Source: Clostridiales bacterium
GTDB taxonomy: Bacteria; Bacillota; Clostridia; Saccharofermentanales; Saccharofermentanaceae
Assembly (NCBI GenBank): GCA_017964005.1
Contig: JAGCSR010000010.1
Span: 1 to 40,929 of the forward strand
DNA: 40,929 bases
Direction of reading: 5' to 3'
Shown here: positions 1-8,800 of the stretch, piece after piece
How the letters are laid out: the number at the start of each line of letters is the position of its first letter
Position numbering within the stretch: the stretch's first letter is position 1
Translations under genes and position numbers: made by a program
The notes under the pieces: generated by a model
The model's database searches: none
What the model was told of the DNA's origin: nothing
The model's input: only the letters and a program-made list of their open reading frames with translations

Positions 1-351
1 CGGTCCTTCGATAAGTATCCTGGCCGAGCAGGGATCCTCTGCTCCGTTATCGGCTGCCTTTGCTCTGTCCAGTATAGATCTTGCATTTTCTGCTGTAACA
101 TCACCTTCGTGGTGTGCGACGTAACAGGGTCCTACGAACTTGCTAAGATCCACTTGATCTATGGTCTTGCCGTCGCCTAAGAAGTGGAAAGGTGCATCAA
201 CATGTGTTCCGTTATGTGCGCACATGCTGAAGGATGTGAGATTGCAGATATCTCCCTTATCAGTTGACATGACGCGTTCCATGGAGGGTGAAGGGTCACC
301 CGGGAAGACTTTGCATCCGAATAATTCCTGTGATATATCGTAGATCTTCAT
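1..351 (-). CDS. Cyclase family protein (kynurenine formamidase-like), 3' part missing
   Basis: Read on the minus strand, this frame opens with MKIYDISQELFGCKVFPGDP and stays open for 117 codons to the window edge. It carries the metal-binding signature HNGTHVDAPFHF of the cyclase/formamidase family (PF04199, HxGTHxDxPxHF), whose members are metal-dependent hydrolases acting on N-formylkynurenine or related amides and lactones. The signature lies about 47 residues from the start, as usual for the family (about 210 residues in full). The start ATG at 351-349 shares one base with the stop codon of the upstream phosphatase gene, so the two are probably translated together. The substrate cannot be told from the visible part. 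Confidence 0.85.
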   Translation of the reverse strand, partial: MKIYDISQELFGCKVFPGDPSPSMERVMSTDKGDICNLTSFSMCAHNGTHVDAPFHFLGDGKTIDQVDLSKFVGPCYVAHHEGDVTAENARSILDRAKAADNGAEDPCSARILIEGP

Positions 352-1886
352 TATTTTACCGGTCCGTTATATCTTACGCAGAGTGTGGTTATATCATCGA
401 AAGGATCCGCGCCCGTGGTAAACGCAGCGATGTCTTCTCTGACACCCGCATCGAGTTCCTTCATGGTGCCGGAGCAGTGTTTGTTCAGAGACTCGAGCAT
501 CCTGTCGAGGCCGAACATCTCACCTCGGCTGTTGGAGGCTTCGGGAACACCGTCCGTATAGAGCCATATGATGTCTCCGGGATCGAGCCGGAGTTCGTAT
601 TCTTTGTAGTGCATATTCTCCATGACAGCAAGAGGCGGAGAGTTGCGTTCCTTGATGATCGCAAACTTGCCGTCCTTTTTCTTGAGGGTCACATATTCAT
701 GACCTGCGGTAGCATAGGATAAAGTTCCCGAAGATAACTCGAGTACACCGAGCCATGCTGTTGCGAACATATCAAGTTCATTGCCTTCGCAGAGTTGGTT
801 ATTGACCTTGTAGAATATCTCTGCGGCGCTGTTGAAGTTGTTTATGGACTGGTTCTTCAGCAGGGTCTTTACTACCATCATGAAGAGGGCGGCAGGTACG
901 CCTTTGCCGGATACATCCGCGATGATTATGATGAGATGATTATCGTCAGCGAGGAAGTAATCATATAAGTCTCCTCCGACTTCCTTGGCTGGAGTCATCG
1001 ACGCGAAAAGCTCAAATTCCGTTTTGTCGGGATACGGCGGGAATATCCTGGGCAGGATATTCTTCTGGATCGCTGTTGCCGTTGCCAGTTCACTCTCGGC
1101 CACAAACTGTTCTCTGCTCTGTATAACGTGAAGCACACAGTACATGAGAAGCAGTACGATGATGGATGCGGCATTAGTGAGAGTTGTGCCGTAACTGAAT
1201 ACTGCGACCAGGCCCGTGGCAAGAGGGAGGAAGACATACATGAACAATATGATGATCTGGTATTTTTTCAGTCTCTTGCGCGCCAGTACGACCAGTACAA
1301 GAGTAAGTGCCATTGACAGGTAGATGTACACATTCGAGATCATGTAGTAATCAGACCTGTGATACACGCCTTCCGCATCAACAGTAAAGTATATTCCGGT
1401 AAACAGGTTCATAAGTATCAAGGCTACAGAGAAGATGGCGCCCCCGGTAAACAGCTTAGGCCAGATTCCGAGGCGGTCGCTGGTAAGGTCAAGGAAAGAA
1501 GTAACGTACTTCCAGAAGAAGAAAGCCATCAATACGTTGCAGATGTAGAAGATCGTGTTAGTGGCGATGTTGATGGGAATATACTCGGGTCTTCCGTCAA
1601 CGAGCCAGGCGATCTCGTCGGTGAAGGAGGCATTGATGTTCGTAAAGAGCATCAGCAGGAAGTAATCAAGGCTGCGCCCCTTCTGCGGCGTTCCGATTAT
1701 TGCGCATATGAAGAGGACGAAAGCCAGAACGATACAGAATATATCCTGTACGATATTGATAGTCGAAGTCTCCGAGATCCTGCCGAAGCCTTCCGTGATA
1801 TAAAAATATATGGACAGCGATACCATGATGACGCTGTACAGTACGGCAAGAAGTGTTGCCGTCTTCAGTCTGGATGAGCTGATCAT
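351..1886 (-). CDS. SpoIIE/RsbU-type PP2C serine phosphatase with N-terminal membrane domain
   Basis: 511 residues. The first half (about 1-255) is a run of roughly seven to eight hydrophobic segments (for example TATLLAVLYSVIMVSLSIYF and YIYLSMALTLVLVVLARKRL). The second half is a SpoIIE-type PP2C domain: a linker with ATAIQKNILPRIFP, then PAKEVGGDLYDYF, IIADVSGKGVPAALFM and, near the end, DPFDDITTLCVRY, which supply the metal-binding Asp residues. Such proteins dephosphorylate anti-anti-sigma factors and release alternative sigma factors; here the membrane part would be the sensor. I chose the ATG at 1886 because AGAGGG lies about 8-10 bases upstream; a TTG at 1913 is an in-frame alternative that lacks a good ribosome site. 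No anti-sigma partner gene is visible. Its stop overlaps the start of the cyclase gene. Confidence 0.88.
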   Translation of the reverse strand: MISSSRLKTATLLAVLYSVIMVSLSIYFYITEGFGRISETSTINIVQDIFCIVLAFVLFICAIIGTPQKGRSLDYFLLMLFTNINASFTDEIAWLVDGRPEYIPINIATNTIFYICNVLMAFFFWKYVTSFLDLTSDRLGIWPKLFTGGAIFSVALILMNLFTGIYFTVDAEGVYHRSDYYMISNVYIYLSMALTLVLVVLARKRLKKYQIIILFMYVFLPLATGLVAVFSYGTTLTNAASIIVLLLMYCVLHVIQSREQFVAESELATATAIQKNILPRIFPPYPDKTEFELFASMTPAKEVGGDLYDYFLADDNHLIIIIADVSGKGVPAALFMMVVKTLLKNQSINNFNSAAEIFYKVNNQLCEGNELDMFATAWLGVLELSSGTLSYATAGHEYVTLKKKDGKFAIIKERNSPPLAVMENMHYKEYELRLDPGDIIWLYTDGVPEASNSRGEMFGLDRMLESLNKHCSGTMKELDAGVREDIAAFTTGADPFDDITTLCVRYNGPVK

Positions 1887-1936
1887 ATAGTGATTACCCT
1901 CTGCGCTTGCCAAAGATGTTCTTTCCCATTCCTGTC

Positions 1937-1942
1937 ATTATA
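1937..1942 (-). promoter_or_regulatory. Extended -10 promoter for the PP2C gene
   Basis: The minus strand reads TGTTATAATG, a perfect TATAAT with an upstream TGN extension, about 50 bases before the phosphatase start. No good -35 hexamer is present at 16-18 bases, which is common for extended -10 promoters. Confidence 0.55.
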
Positions 1943-1986
1943 ACATTTTCGGTGTGAACAGGCTAAGGCAAATTCTTTCCTGATAA

Positions 1987-2016
1987 CATAAAAAAGCACC
2001 GGGGAGTGCCCGGTGC
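1987..2016 (-). terminator. Intrinsic terminator of the XRE-cupin-ligase gene
   Basis: On the minus strand a GC-rich hairpin GCACCGGG-CACTC-CCCGGTGC is followed at once by six T residues. It lies about 30 bases after the stop codon of the fusion gene. Confidence 0.85.
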
Positions 2017-2044
2017 CTTATGGAATCTGAATTGGATCACTATA

Positions 2045-4336
2045 TCAGAGCAGGTTTCTTTGAATCTTGCCTGATACGGTCTTGGGGAGTTCATCCTTGA
2101 AAACTACGATACGGGGGTACTTGTAAGGTGCTGTATGTACCTTTACGTAGTTTTGGATCTCCTTTTTGAGTTCTTCGGTGCCCTCTGTTCCGGGAACGAG
2201 AACGATGGACGCCTTGACCACCTGGCCGCGGACCTCATCGGGAGCTGCGGATACACCGCACTCGAGAACATAAGGGAGCTCCATGATGACACTCTCGATC
2301 TCGAAAGGTCCGATACGGTAGCCGGAGGACTTGATAACGTCATCGACACGTCCTACATACCAGTAGAAGCCATCCTCATCGCGCCATGCAGTATCGCCTG
2401 TGTGATACCAGCCGTCGTGCCATGTCTCGTCGGTCTTCTCCTGATCCTGATAGTAACCGATGGCAAGACCGCAGGGAGAGCCGTTCTTAAGGTTGATGCA
2501 GATCTCGCCGGTCTCACCGACAGGAACGGGGTTGCCCTCGGGATCCAAGATCTCAACATCGTAGATGGGAGCGGGCTTGCCCATAGATCCGATCTTATGG
2601 TCGGCGCCTCTCATGTTGCCGATGATCATGGTGGACTCGGTCTGACCGAAGCCTTCAAGGATCTGAAGCCCTGTAGCTTTCTCGAACTGACGGTAAACTT
2701 CAGGGTTCAAAGCTTCGCCTGCAGTGGTCATGTGCTTAACGGACGAGAAATCGTATTGGGAGATATCCTGCTTGATCATCATACGGAGCATCGTAGGCGG
2801 AGCGCAGAATGTGGTGATGTGATACTTGGCGAACATGGGGAGGATGTCAGCAGCATCGAATCTGTCGAAGTCATATACGAAGATCGCAGCCTCTGCGAGC
2901 CACTGCCCGTAGAGCTTACCCCACATGGCCTTAGCCCAGCCCGTGTCGGAGATCGTGTAGTGAAGACCGTCAGGATCTACACAGTGCCAGTACTTGGCAG
3001 TGTGGAAATGACCCAAGGGGTACTTATAGTTATGCATAGCGATCTTGGGGTATCCTGATGTTCCGGATGTGAAATACATGAGCATGAGGTCGTCTCCGCC
3101 GGGAGCGTCTTCTGTGCGCTCGAACTTGGTGGAGTAGAGCTGATACTCTTCGTCGAAATTCCTCCATCCCACACGGGTACCGTTAACAATGATCTTATGG
3201 ATAAGGCCGGGATTCTTCTCGGCAGCAATATCTACCTGATGGGCTGTATCTCCGTCTGCGGTGCAGAGGATAGCGGACACTCCTGCGGACTTGAACCTGT
3301 AGTCGAAGTCGTGCTCGAGGAGCTGGTTTGTGGCAGGAATAGCGATGGCGCCGAGCTTGTTAAGACCCATCATTGCAAACCAGAACTGGTAATGGCGCTT
3401 CAGAACGAGCATAACGCGGTCGCCCTTCTTGATGCCCAGGGACTTAAAGTAGTTGGCGCACCTGTTGGATGCTTTCATGATGTCGGAGAAAGTAAATCTT
3501 CTCTCGGTCTTGTCCTGTGAGATATGGAGCATCGCCAGCTTATCGGGTTCGCGCTTTGCAAGCCTGTCGACCAGGTCGAAAGCAAAATTGAAGTTGTCGA
3601 TGTTCTTGAACTTCATGGATATCGGCGTGCCGTTCTCGTTGAAGTCGACATCGATATATTCTTTGTAGATACGTTTCTTCTGCTCGACCTCTACTACGGA
3701 CTTGCCTTTGATCTTCGTCTCGGTCTTGACATCTACCTTCGGCTCGCCTGCAGCATTCAGGACAAATGCGTAGAACACGCAGTCCTTGCCGTTAACTGCG
3801 ATCATGCCGTGAGGTGTGTCGGAGTTGAAGTAGATCATATCGCCGGCACCCAGGACCTCGCTGTGGTCGCCGACCTGTACCTTAAGTTCGCCCTCGATTA
3901 CAAGGTCGCACTCCTGACCTGCGTGGGTCGTAAGCTCGATCGGCTTGTTCTGGGCATCTTCGCGGTATTCGCTCTTTACATACAAAGGCTCGCAGATCCT
4001 GTTCTTGAAGGCATAAGCCATATTGAAGTAGGTCATGCCGTGAGCCGAAGCGATCTCCTGTCCCTTGCCGGCCCTTGTGACCGTGTAGGAATCCAGGGTA
4101 GGGGAGAAACCCTCGATGATATCTGTTACGTTGACGCCGAGAGCGCCTGCGCAGCGATAGATGAAAGCGAAGTTAAGATCAACTTGTCCTGATTCGCACT
4201 GTTCATACTCTTCGACGGATACATCCGTCTTCTCAGCCATCTGCTCGACCGTAAGTCCTACGATCTCACGCAGGTCCTTGATTCGGCCTGCCATCTCGTG
4301 GATCTTGCGGTTCAGACCTCCGATTACTTTAACCAT
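2045..4336 (-). CDS. XRE-cupin-acyl-CoA synthetase fusion (ACSM-like AMP-forming ligase)
   Basis: 763 residues in three parts. Residues about 15-75 are an XRE helix-turn-helix (RIKDLREIVGLTVEQMAEKT). Residues about 110-195 are a cupin (ELTTHAGQECDLVIEGELKV ... GDMIYFNSDTPHGM). Residues about 240-763 are an ANL-family adenylating enzyme with FTSGTSGYPK (P-loop), ISDTGWAKAMWGK, EGFGQTE, WYHTGD and the catalytic Lys in PKTVSGKIQR. The ligase most resembles medium-chain/xenobiotic acyl-CoA synthetases (ACSM; these take medium-chain, benzoic and phenylacetic acids), forming acyl-AMP and then acyl-CoA. I chose the ATG at 4336 because AAGGAG sits 9 bases upstream; the longer frame to 4498 runs back through the T-box terminator and cannot be coding. 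Expression is controlled by the T-box leader at 4365-4632. The likely aryl-acid substrate is inferred from the leader, not from the active site. Confidence 0.9.
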   Translation of the reverse strand: MVKVIGGLNRKIHEMAGRIKDLREIVGLTVEQMAEKTDVSVEEYEQCESGQVDLNFAFIYRCAGALGVNVTDIIEGFSPTLDSYTVTRAGKGQEIASAHGMTYFNMAYAFKNRICEPLYVKSEYREDAQNKPIELTTHAGQECDLVIEGELKVQVGDHSEVLGAGDMIYFNSDTPHGMIAVNGKDCVFYAFVLNAAGEPKVDVKTETKIKGKSVVEVEQKKRIYKEYIDVDFNENGTPISMKFKNIDNFNFAFDLVDRLAKREPDKLAMLHISQDKTERRFTFSDIMKASNRCANYFKSLGIKKGDRVMLVLKRHYQFWFAMMGLNKLGAIAIPATNQLLEHDFDYRFKSAGVSAILCTADGDTAHQVDIAAEKNPGLIHKIIVNGTRVGWRNFDEEYQLYSTKFERTEDAPGGDDLMLMYFTSGTSGYPKIAMHNYKYPLGHFHTAKYWHCVDPDGLHYTISDTGWAKAMWGKLYGQWLAEAAIFVYDFDRFDAADILPMFAKYHITTFCAPPTMLRMMIKQDISQYDFSSVKHMTTAGEALNPEVYRQFEKATGLQILEGFGQTESTMIIGNMRGADHKIGSMGKPAPIYDVEILDPEGNPVPVGETGEICINLKNGSPCGLAIGYYQDQEKTDETWHDGWYHTGDTAWRDEDGFYWYVGRVDDVIKSSGYRIGPFEIESVIMELPYVLECGVSAAPDEVRGQVVKASIVLVPGTEGTEELKKEIQNYVKVHTAPYKYPRIVVFKDELPKTVSGKIQRNLL

Positions 4337-4364
4337 ATTTGTACGCTCCTTTTTTCTATGGGAC

Positions 4365-4405
4365 AAAAAAACTCGTCCCAAAGTTTTAAGACTTTGAGAC
4401 GAGTG
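4365..4405 (-). terminator. Regulated terminator of the T-box leader
   Basis: The minus strand reads ACTCGTCTCAAAGTC, a short TTAAA loop, then ACTTTGGGACGAGT followed by seven T. The 5' arm contains the CGTCTC that would otherwise pair in the antiterminator, so the two structures exclude each other. The stop lies about 30 bases before the ATG at 4336. Confidence 0.9.
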
Positions 4406-4632
4406 TTGATATCTTATACACCCGCGGTACCACTCAAATTGCGTTTGACCGCCACTTATCGGGATCAGACAATCCCTATGCACTAACGTAACATTCACGG
4501 GAAGGTTCTACTCAGGGGACACCTTTTCTTCCTTCCGGCTCAGAAGCTACATCGTATTCGGTTTAGTGCAGCGGCTCTCACCCATTGCCGCAATCTCTGT
4601 ATGACATACGCCGATACGACCTCTTCGTCAAG
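4365..4632 (-). promoter_or_regulatory. T-box riboswitch, specifier UAC (tyrosine)
   Basis: Reading the minus strand from 4632: Stem I begins with GACGAAGAGG and closes with CTTCTGAGC. The helix TCGTATCGG pairs with CCGAATACGA, and in it the S-turn GAA is followed by UAC (4556-4554) and a purine, the normal place of the specifier codon; UAC is tyrosine. The upper arm GCGGC-AATGGGTGAGA-GCCGC has the expected terminal-loop element. The T-box itself, GAGTGGTACCGCG (near 4422-4434), gives the canonical antiterminator: GAG/CTC and GCG/CGT helices around the TGGTACC bulge that pairs with an uncharged tRNA acceptor end. The competing intrinsic terminator follows (4365-4405). Order and spacing match known T-boxes. 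Confidence 0.93.
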
Positions 4633-4645
4633 GCCTGTAAATGTA

Positions 4646-4673
4646 AGTTTATCACGAGATCAATTATTTGCAA
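4646..4673 (-). promoter_or_regulatory. Promoter of the T-box transcript
   Basis: On the minus strand TTGCAA (4673-4668) and TAAACT (4651-4646) are 16 bases apart and end about 15-20 bases before the first T-box helix. Confidence 0.5.
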
Positions 4674-4738
4674 GACTTATTTTGTCATTTAACGGGAGAT
4701 ATATATGTGTGACAGTCCCAAGATCTGCCCTCTTGTGA

Positions 4739-4744
4739 TACAAT
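4739..4744 (+). promoter_or_regulatory. Extended -10 promoter for the SDR gene
   Basis: TGATACAAT is a TGN-extended -10 whose start point would fall near 4750. This excludes the upstream in-frame ATG at 4705 and supports the start at 4780. Confidence 0.45.
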
Positions 4745-4779
4745 ACCCGAAAATATTGTCATTCGAGGGTGGTGCGTTT

Positions 4780-5493
4780 ATGAACGTAATGGTTACCGGT
4801 ACAGGCAGATCCTATGCTCTGGGCTATAATCTGGCATTAAGATACCTGGAATCAGGGGATAATGTGATCGCGACTGTAAGGAAGCCTTCTTCCGATATCG
4901 AAAAGCTCAAGGAGCAATATAAGGATAAGCTTACGGTCTTGACCATGGATCTTACGGATTCCCGGTCGGTCCAAAAGGCAGCGGAGGACCTGTCTTCCAA
5001 GACAGATCATATCGACACTTTGATCAATAATGCAGTGGGAGTGTCCCCTGACTGTGATAAAGGATTTTTCGAGGCCGACCTTGACCTTATACCCCATACT
5101 GTCGATATCATCGCGGTGGGGACCATGAGAGTGATAAAGGCTTTCTATCCGCTTCTTCATAATGCACCGGGGACGGCTCTTATCATGAACATCTCCTCTG
5201 AAGCCGGGAGTATATCCCGCTGCTACAGGACCAACCTCATAGATTACGGAATGGGGAAGGCCGCACTCAATATGGCGACCATGAACTTATATAACACTTT
5301 TAAGGATGAGGGGAAGGTCAATATCTTTGCGGTGCACCCCGGGTGGATAAGGACAGACGGCAGGGAGGATAATCCTGCCCCATTGTCTTCTTATGAAGCG
5401 GCAGGTATCCTGAAAGACCTGTTCGAGACCAGACGGGAAGACTTTACCGGACACAGATTCATAACGAACGAGGGATTGGATTACCCGTTCTGA
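4780..5493 (+). CDS. Short-chain dehydrogenase/reductase (SDR)
   Basis: 237 residues, a normal classical SDR length. The N-terminus VMVTGTGRSYALG is the Rossmann dinucleotide-binding turn (TGxxxxxG), followed by MDLTD and LINNAVGV (the NNAG-like strand), and the catalytic pair YGMGK (Tyr156, Lys160) with Ser in NISSEAGS. It therefore should oxidise or reduce an alcohol/ketone with NAD(P). The start at 4780 is preceded by GAGGGTGG about 8 bases upstream. It is followed 15 bases later by the DUF896 gene and probably shares its transcript. The substrate is unknown. Confidence 0.85.
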   Translation: MNVMVTGTGRSYALGYNLALRYLESGDNVIATVRKPSSDIEKLKEQYKDKLTVLTMDLTDSRSVQKAAEDLSSKTDHIDTLINNAVGVSPDCDKGFFEADLDLIPHTVDIIAVGTMRVIKAFYPLLHNAPGTALIMNISSEAGSISRCYRTNLIDYGMGKAALNMATMNLYNTFKDEGKVNIFAVHPGWIRTDGREDNPAPLSSYEAAGILKDLFETRREDFTGHRFITNEGLDYPF

Positions 5494-5508
5494 CAGGAGA
5501 ATAATGGT

Positions 5509-5715
5509 ATGGAAGAATTGATCAGAAGGATAAACGAGCTTGCTTCCAAGAATAAGGCAGAGGGGCTTACGGAAGAGGAACTGGCTGAGAGGGAAGTCCT
5601 CCGCAACAGGTACAGACAGGCTGTCGTGGGGAACTTAAGAGCCCAGCTGGACAATACCTATATCAAGGATCAGGACGGGAATATAACTCCTTTATCGGAC
5701 AGAATGAAAGGGTAA
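5509..5715 (+). CDS. DUF896 family small protein (YnzC-like)
   Basis: 68 residues: an N-terminal helical hairpin (IRRINELASKNKAEGLTEEE) and a tail with NTYIKDQDGNITPL, which match the DUF896/YnzC family (PF05979). In Bacillus subtilis ynzC belongs to the SOS-controlled yneA operon; its biochemical role is not settled. AGGAG lies 9 bases before the ATG at 5509; an ATG at 5504 is out of frame. It follows the SDR gene by 15 bases. Confidence 0.88.
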   Translation: MEELIRRINELASKNKAEGLTEEELAEREVLRNRYRQAVVGNLRAQLDNTYIKDQDGNITPLSDRMKG

Positions 5716-5795
5716 ATCCCGGGCTTTTATCACATAATTAAGTATTTTGTAACATATTTGTTGTTTTGTCCAGGCAATTCCTATTACTTCGGTGT

Positions 5796-5801
5796 TATAA
5801 T
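5796..5801 (+). promoter_or_regulatory. Extended -10 promoter for the giant adhesin
   Basis: TGTTATAAT is a consensus -10 hexamer with TGN extension, about 50 bases before the TTG start at 5851. The -35 position holds only a weak match. Confidence 0.6.
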
Positions 5802-5850
5802 AGGACTATTATTATGCCCGAATTATGGGTATTGATATGCGAGGTTTGAA

Positions 5851-8800
5851 TTGAAAAAACAGGGCAACAGGACTTCTTTGTTATATAACTGGAAAGCAAG
5901 GCGTGCTATCGGCCTTCTCCTTGTATGCGCCTATATCATTAACCCCTACGGGCTCCTTCTGGCAGACGGATCTGCGGATAATACCCCTGATACAGGAGTT
6001 CCTGCAGTGGTACAACAGGACGAAGACGGGCAAGCCCCGGCCGATGTCCCTGAAACACCGGCAGAAGACCCTGATGCGGCATTGCCTCAGGATGCAACTG
6101 ACACAGAAGATCCCAAGGTGACAGAAGCTCCTTCGGATCCTTCTGACATAAATGATGCAGAAGATCCTGCTGATACGACTGATCCTACAGATGCAACTGA
6201 TGCAACAGATACAACCGATGCAACAGATACAACTGATGCAACTGATGCAACTGATGCTGCGGAACCTTCCGAGACTCCGGTTCCCACACCTTCGGAAGTT
6301 ATCCCCACTCCCACACCGTCAGATAATGATGACAAGTCTTCTGTGATCGAGGACGTTGTCCTGGATTCAGCAGGGAAGTCCTGGAAGGTTACTGCGACTT
6401 TCGGACCTGAATGCAATATCCCTGAAGGCGCAGTCCTTAAGGTCAGAGAACTTACTTCCGGCAAGACATATTCTGAATATAAGGACATGACGGAAGAATA
6501 TCTTGATGACAGGAAAGTGGATTATGTAAGGCTTTTCGATATAAGCATCGTATTTGATGGCAAGGAGATAGAGCCTGCTGAAGGCACTTCCGTCAATGTT
6601 AAGATCAGGCTTAATGACACTCCCGCGGGAGACCTTTGCGTACTTCACTTCCCGGATGACGACAGGACACAGCTTTACGAGGATGTGGCGGTCAAGTCAG
6701 GGAAGACGACAGAGGTAACCTTCGATACAACTGGTTTCTCGGTATTTGCCGTTGCAGGATATACCATGGAGAAGATTTTCGAGGCAGGAGACGGCAGTAC
6801 ATATAAGATCGTTCTGACCTACGATGACAATGCAGGATTCCCTGAAGGGGCAGATCTTGCGGTAAGGGAACTTAAGGGATCAGAATATAAGGATTACCTG
6901 AAGCGCGCGCTTGATGCAAAAGGCGCTGAGACTGCATCTTACGCAAAGATCTTTGATGTGTCCGTAGTATCTTCTGAAGGATCTGAGATCCAGCCCAAGG
7001 TTCCTGTCAAGGTGGATGTCACGCTTCTGGATGCTGCAAAGAACACTAATGATTATGACATTATCCACTTCGGGAATTCCCCTGAGGACGTGGAATATAC
7101 GGCTGAAGGTAATATCCTTACTTTCTATGCAGAGGGATTCTCAGTATATGCCATCGTTACTAGAAATATGGATACTCCTTCAGATTCAGGCTGGAAGAAG
7201 ATCCCTTCCCTAGATCAGATAGATTCGCATCTTGGAGAACCCATCTATATTTCCCATACCAACGGTTTTTTTGCTACTGGCACGACATACAGAGTCAACA
7301 ATACGTCAAGGACCGGTATCGTAAAGACTGCGACCAGGACCCCCAATGACGTTGAAGGTGCCATTAGCATCGGAGCAGTTCCATATTTTATCGAGAAAGA
7401 TGAAGAAAACGGATGCTATTACCTATATACCGGCGATCACAATTATGTGAGAAGGGTCGGTTCAGGGACCAGCAATACCAGCAATGATGACAGGAGCCTT
7501 GGTTTTACGACCAATAAGGATGAAGCTACCGGCTTTGTATTTGGCGTTAACGGCACAGGATTTTATATTGCTGACATAAGAACTGTTAACACCGGCAGCA
7601 TTTTCTGCTGGAACCAGCAGGGTAATGACGGCGGCAAAGGCTTTGCGGCATACGCCGGTGAGTCAGATACCAATGCTGCATTTAATCTTTTCTATTATAA
7701 GAACGTTCCGGATGATCCTTATGATCTTAACGGATACGAGAAGGGACTCATGTCTCTTAATTCAGGATCCACAGGCCATGCTCTCATGGCAGATGCCGGA
7801 ACGAATTACCATTCCCTGATGGAGATAGTCATGAGGGATAATAATTCCTCAAGGACATTATATGTTGATGAAGATAATGAGATCACCATTTGGAAGTTCA
7901 ACAACACTTCCTCCGACAAATATAAGATCTCTGCAAATGTTAACGGAACCACTCAATATATCAAGCTTGACGAAAATGGTGTAAGTCTTACCACGTCCGA
8001 GGCTGACGCATCTGAGATCCGTGTTGTTCCCGGAGGCGGGAGCAATGAGGGTAAGATCTCACTTTCCTCCGGCGACTATTATCTGGGATTCGATCCTTCC
8101 GTAGGATATTTCACCAGCCCTGTGGCCTCTGACCGTGTGTGGCTTAACTTTGTTGAAGAGACTTCGGTGTCTCCCGATGAATCACTGGTATATTCCGCCC
8201 GGAAAGTAAGTATATCGGATGAAACCAATGTTACTAACGGCACCAAGCTCATCATATATTTCCGCAGATGGAACGATCAGACTGACAGCTACGAATTCTA
8301 TGCCATTGACCATAACGGTTCCTTCCACAGGGTTTACGAATGCGGCGATAATATCATGTGGATCGAAGATGTTCTCGATTCCATTCAGTGGGAATTCACT
8401 GAGTACTATTGGGAAGGGACGACAGATCCGAACTATTACTATGAACTTTATAATCCTTATTCTGACAAGTATATCGCTCCTCAGATCAACGGACAGGTCC
8501 TGTCCGAGAACAAGATAGGTATAAACCTTGAGGGAAGAAGGATAGGAGAATACTATACAGAGATCAGTGCCTGGGATGAGCATTACTACAATTATGCGGC
8601 GCTTTCCACCGGCGCAACATCTCTTGAATCAGGACCTGTATCCAAGGCTGATACTTTCTATTTTGCAATTGTGAATCCTGTAGAGAGCAAAGAGCAGCTC
8701 CACGAAGTTGAGACCGTAGATAATAATCTCCACGGCATAACCATGAAGATGATCAATATCGGCGGTACCAACGGGTCTGCGGGAAGCAACGCAACGACCC

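Noticed and set aside
4337..4498. 54-codon N-terminal extension of the ligase fusion
   Set aside because: It runs through the T-box terminator and antiterminator, and a good ribosome site precedes the internal ATG at 4336.
4705..4779. 25-codon upstream extension of the SDR
   Set aside because: The likely promoter (TGATACAAT at about 4736-4744) lies inside it, and the Rossmann motif begins at the internal start.
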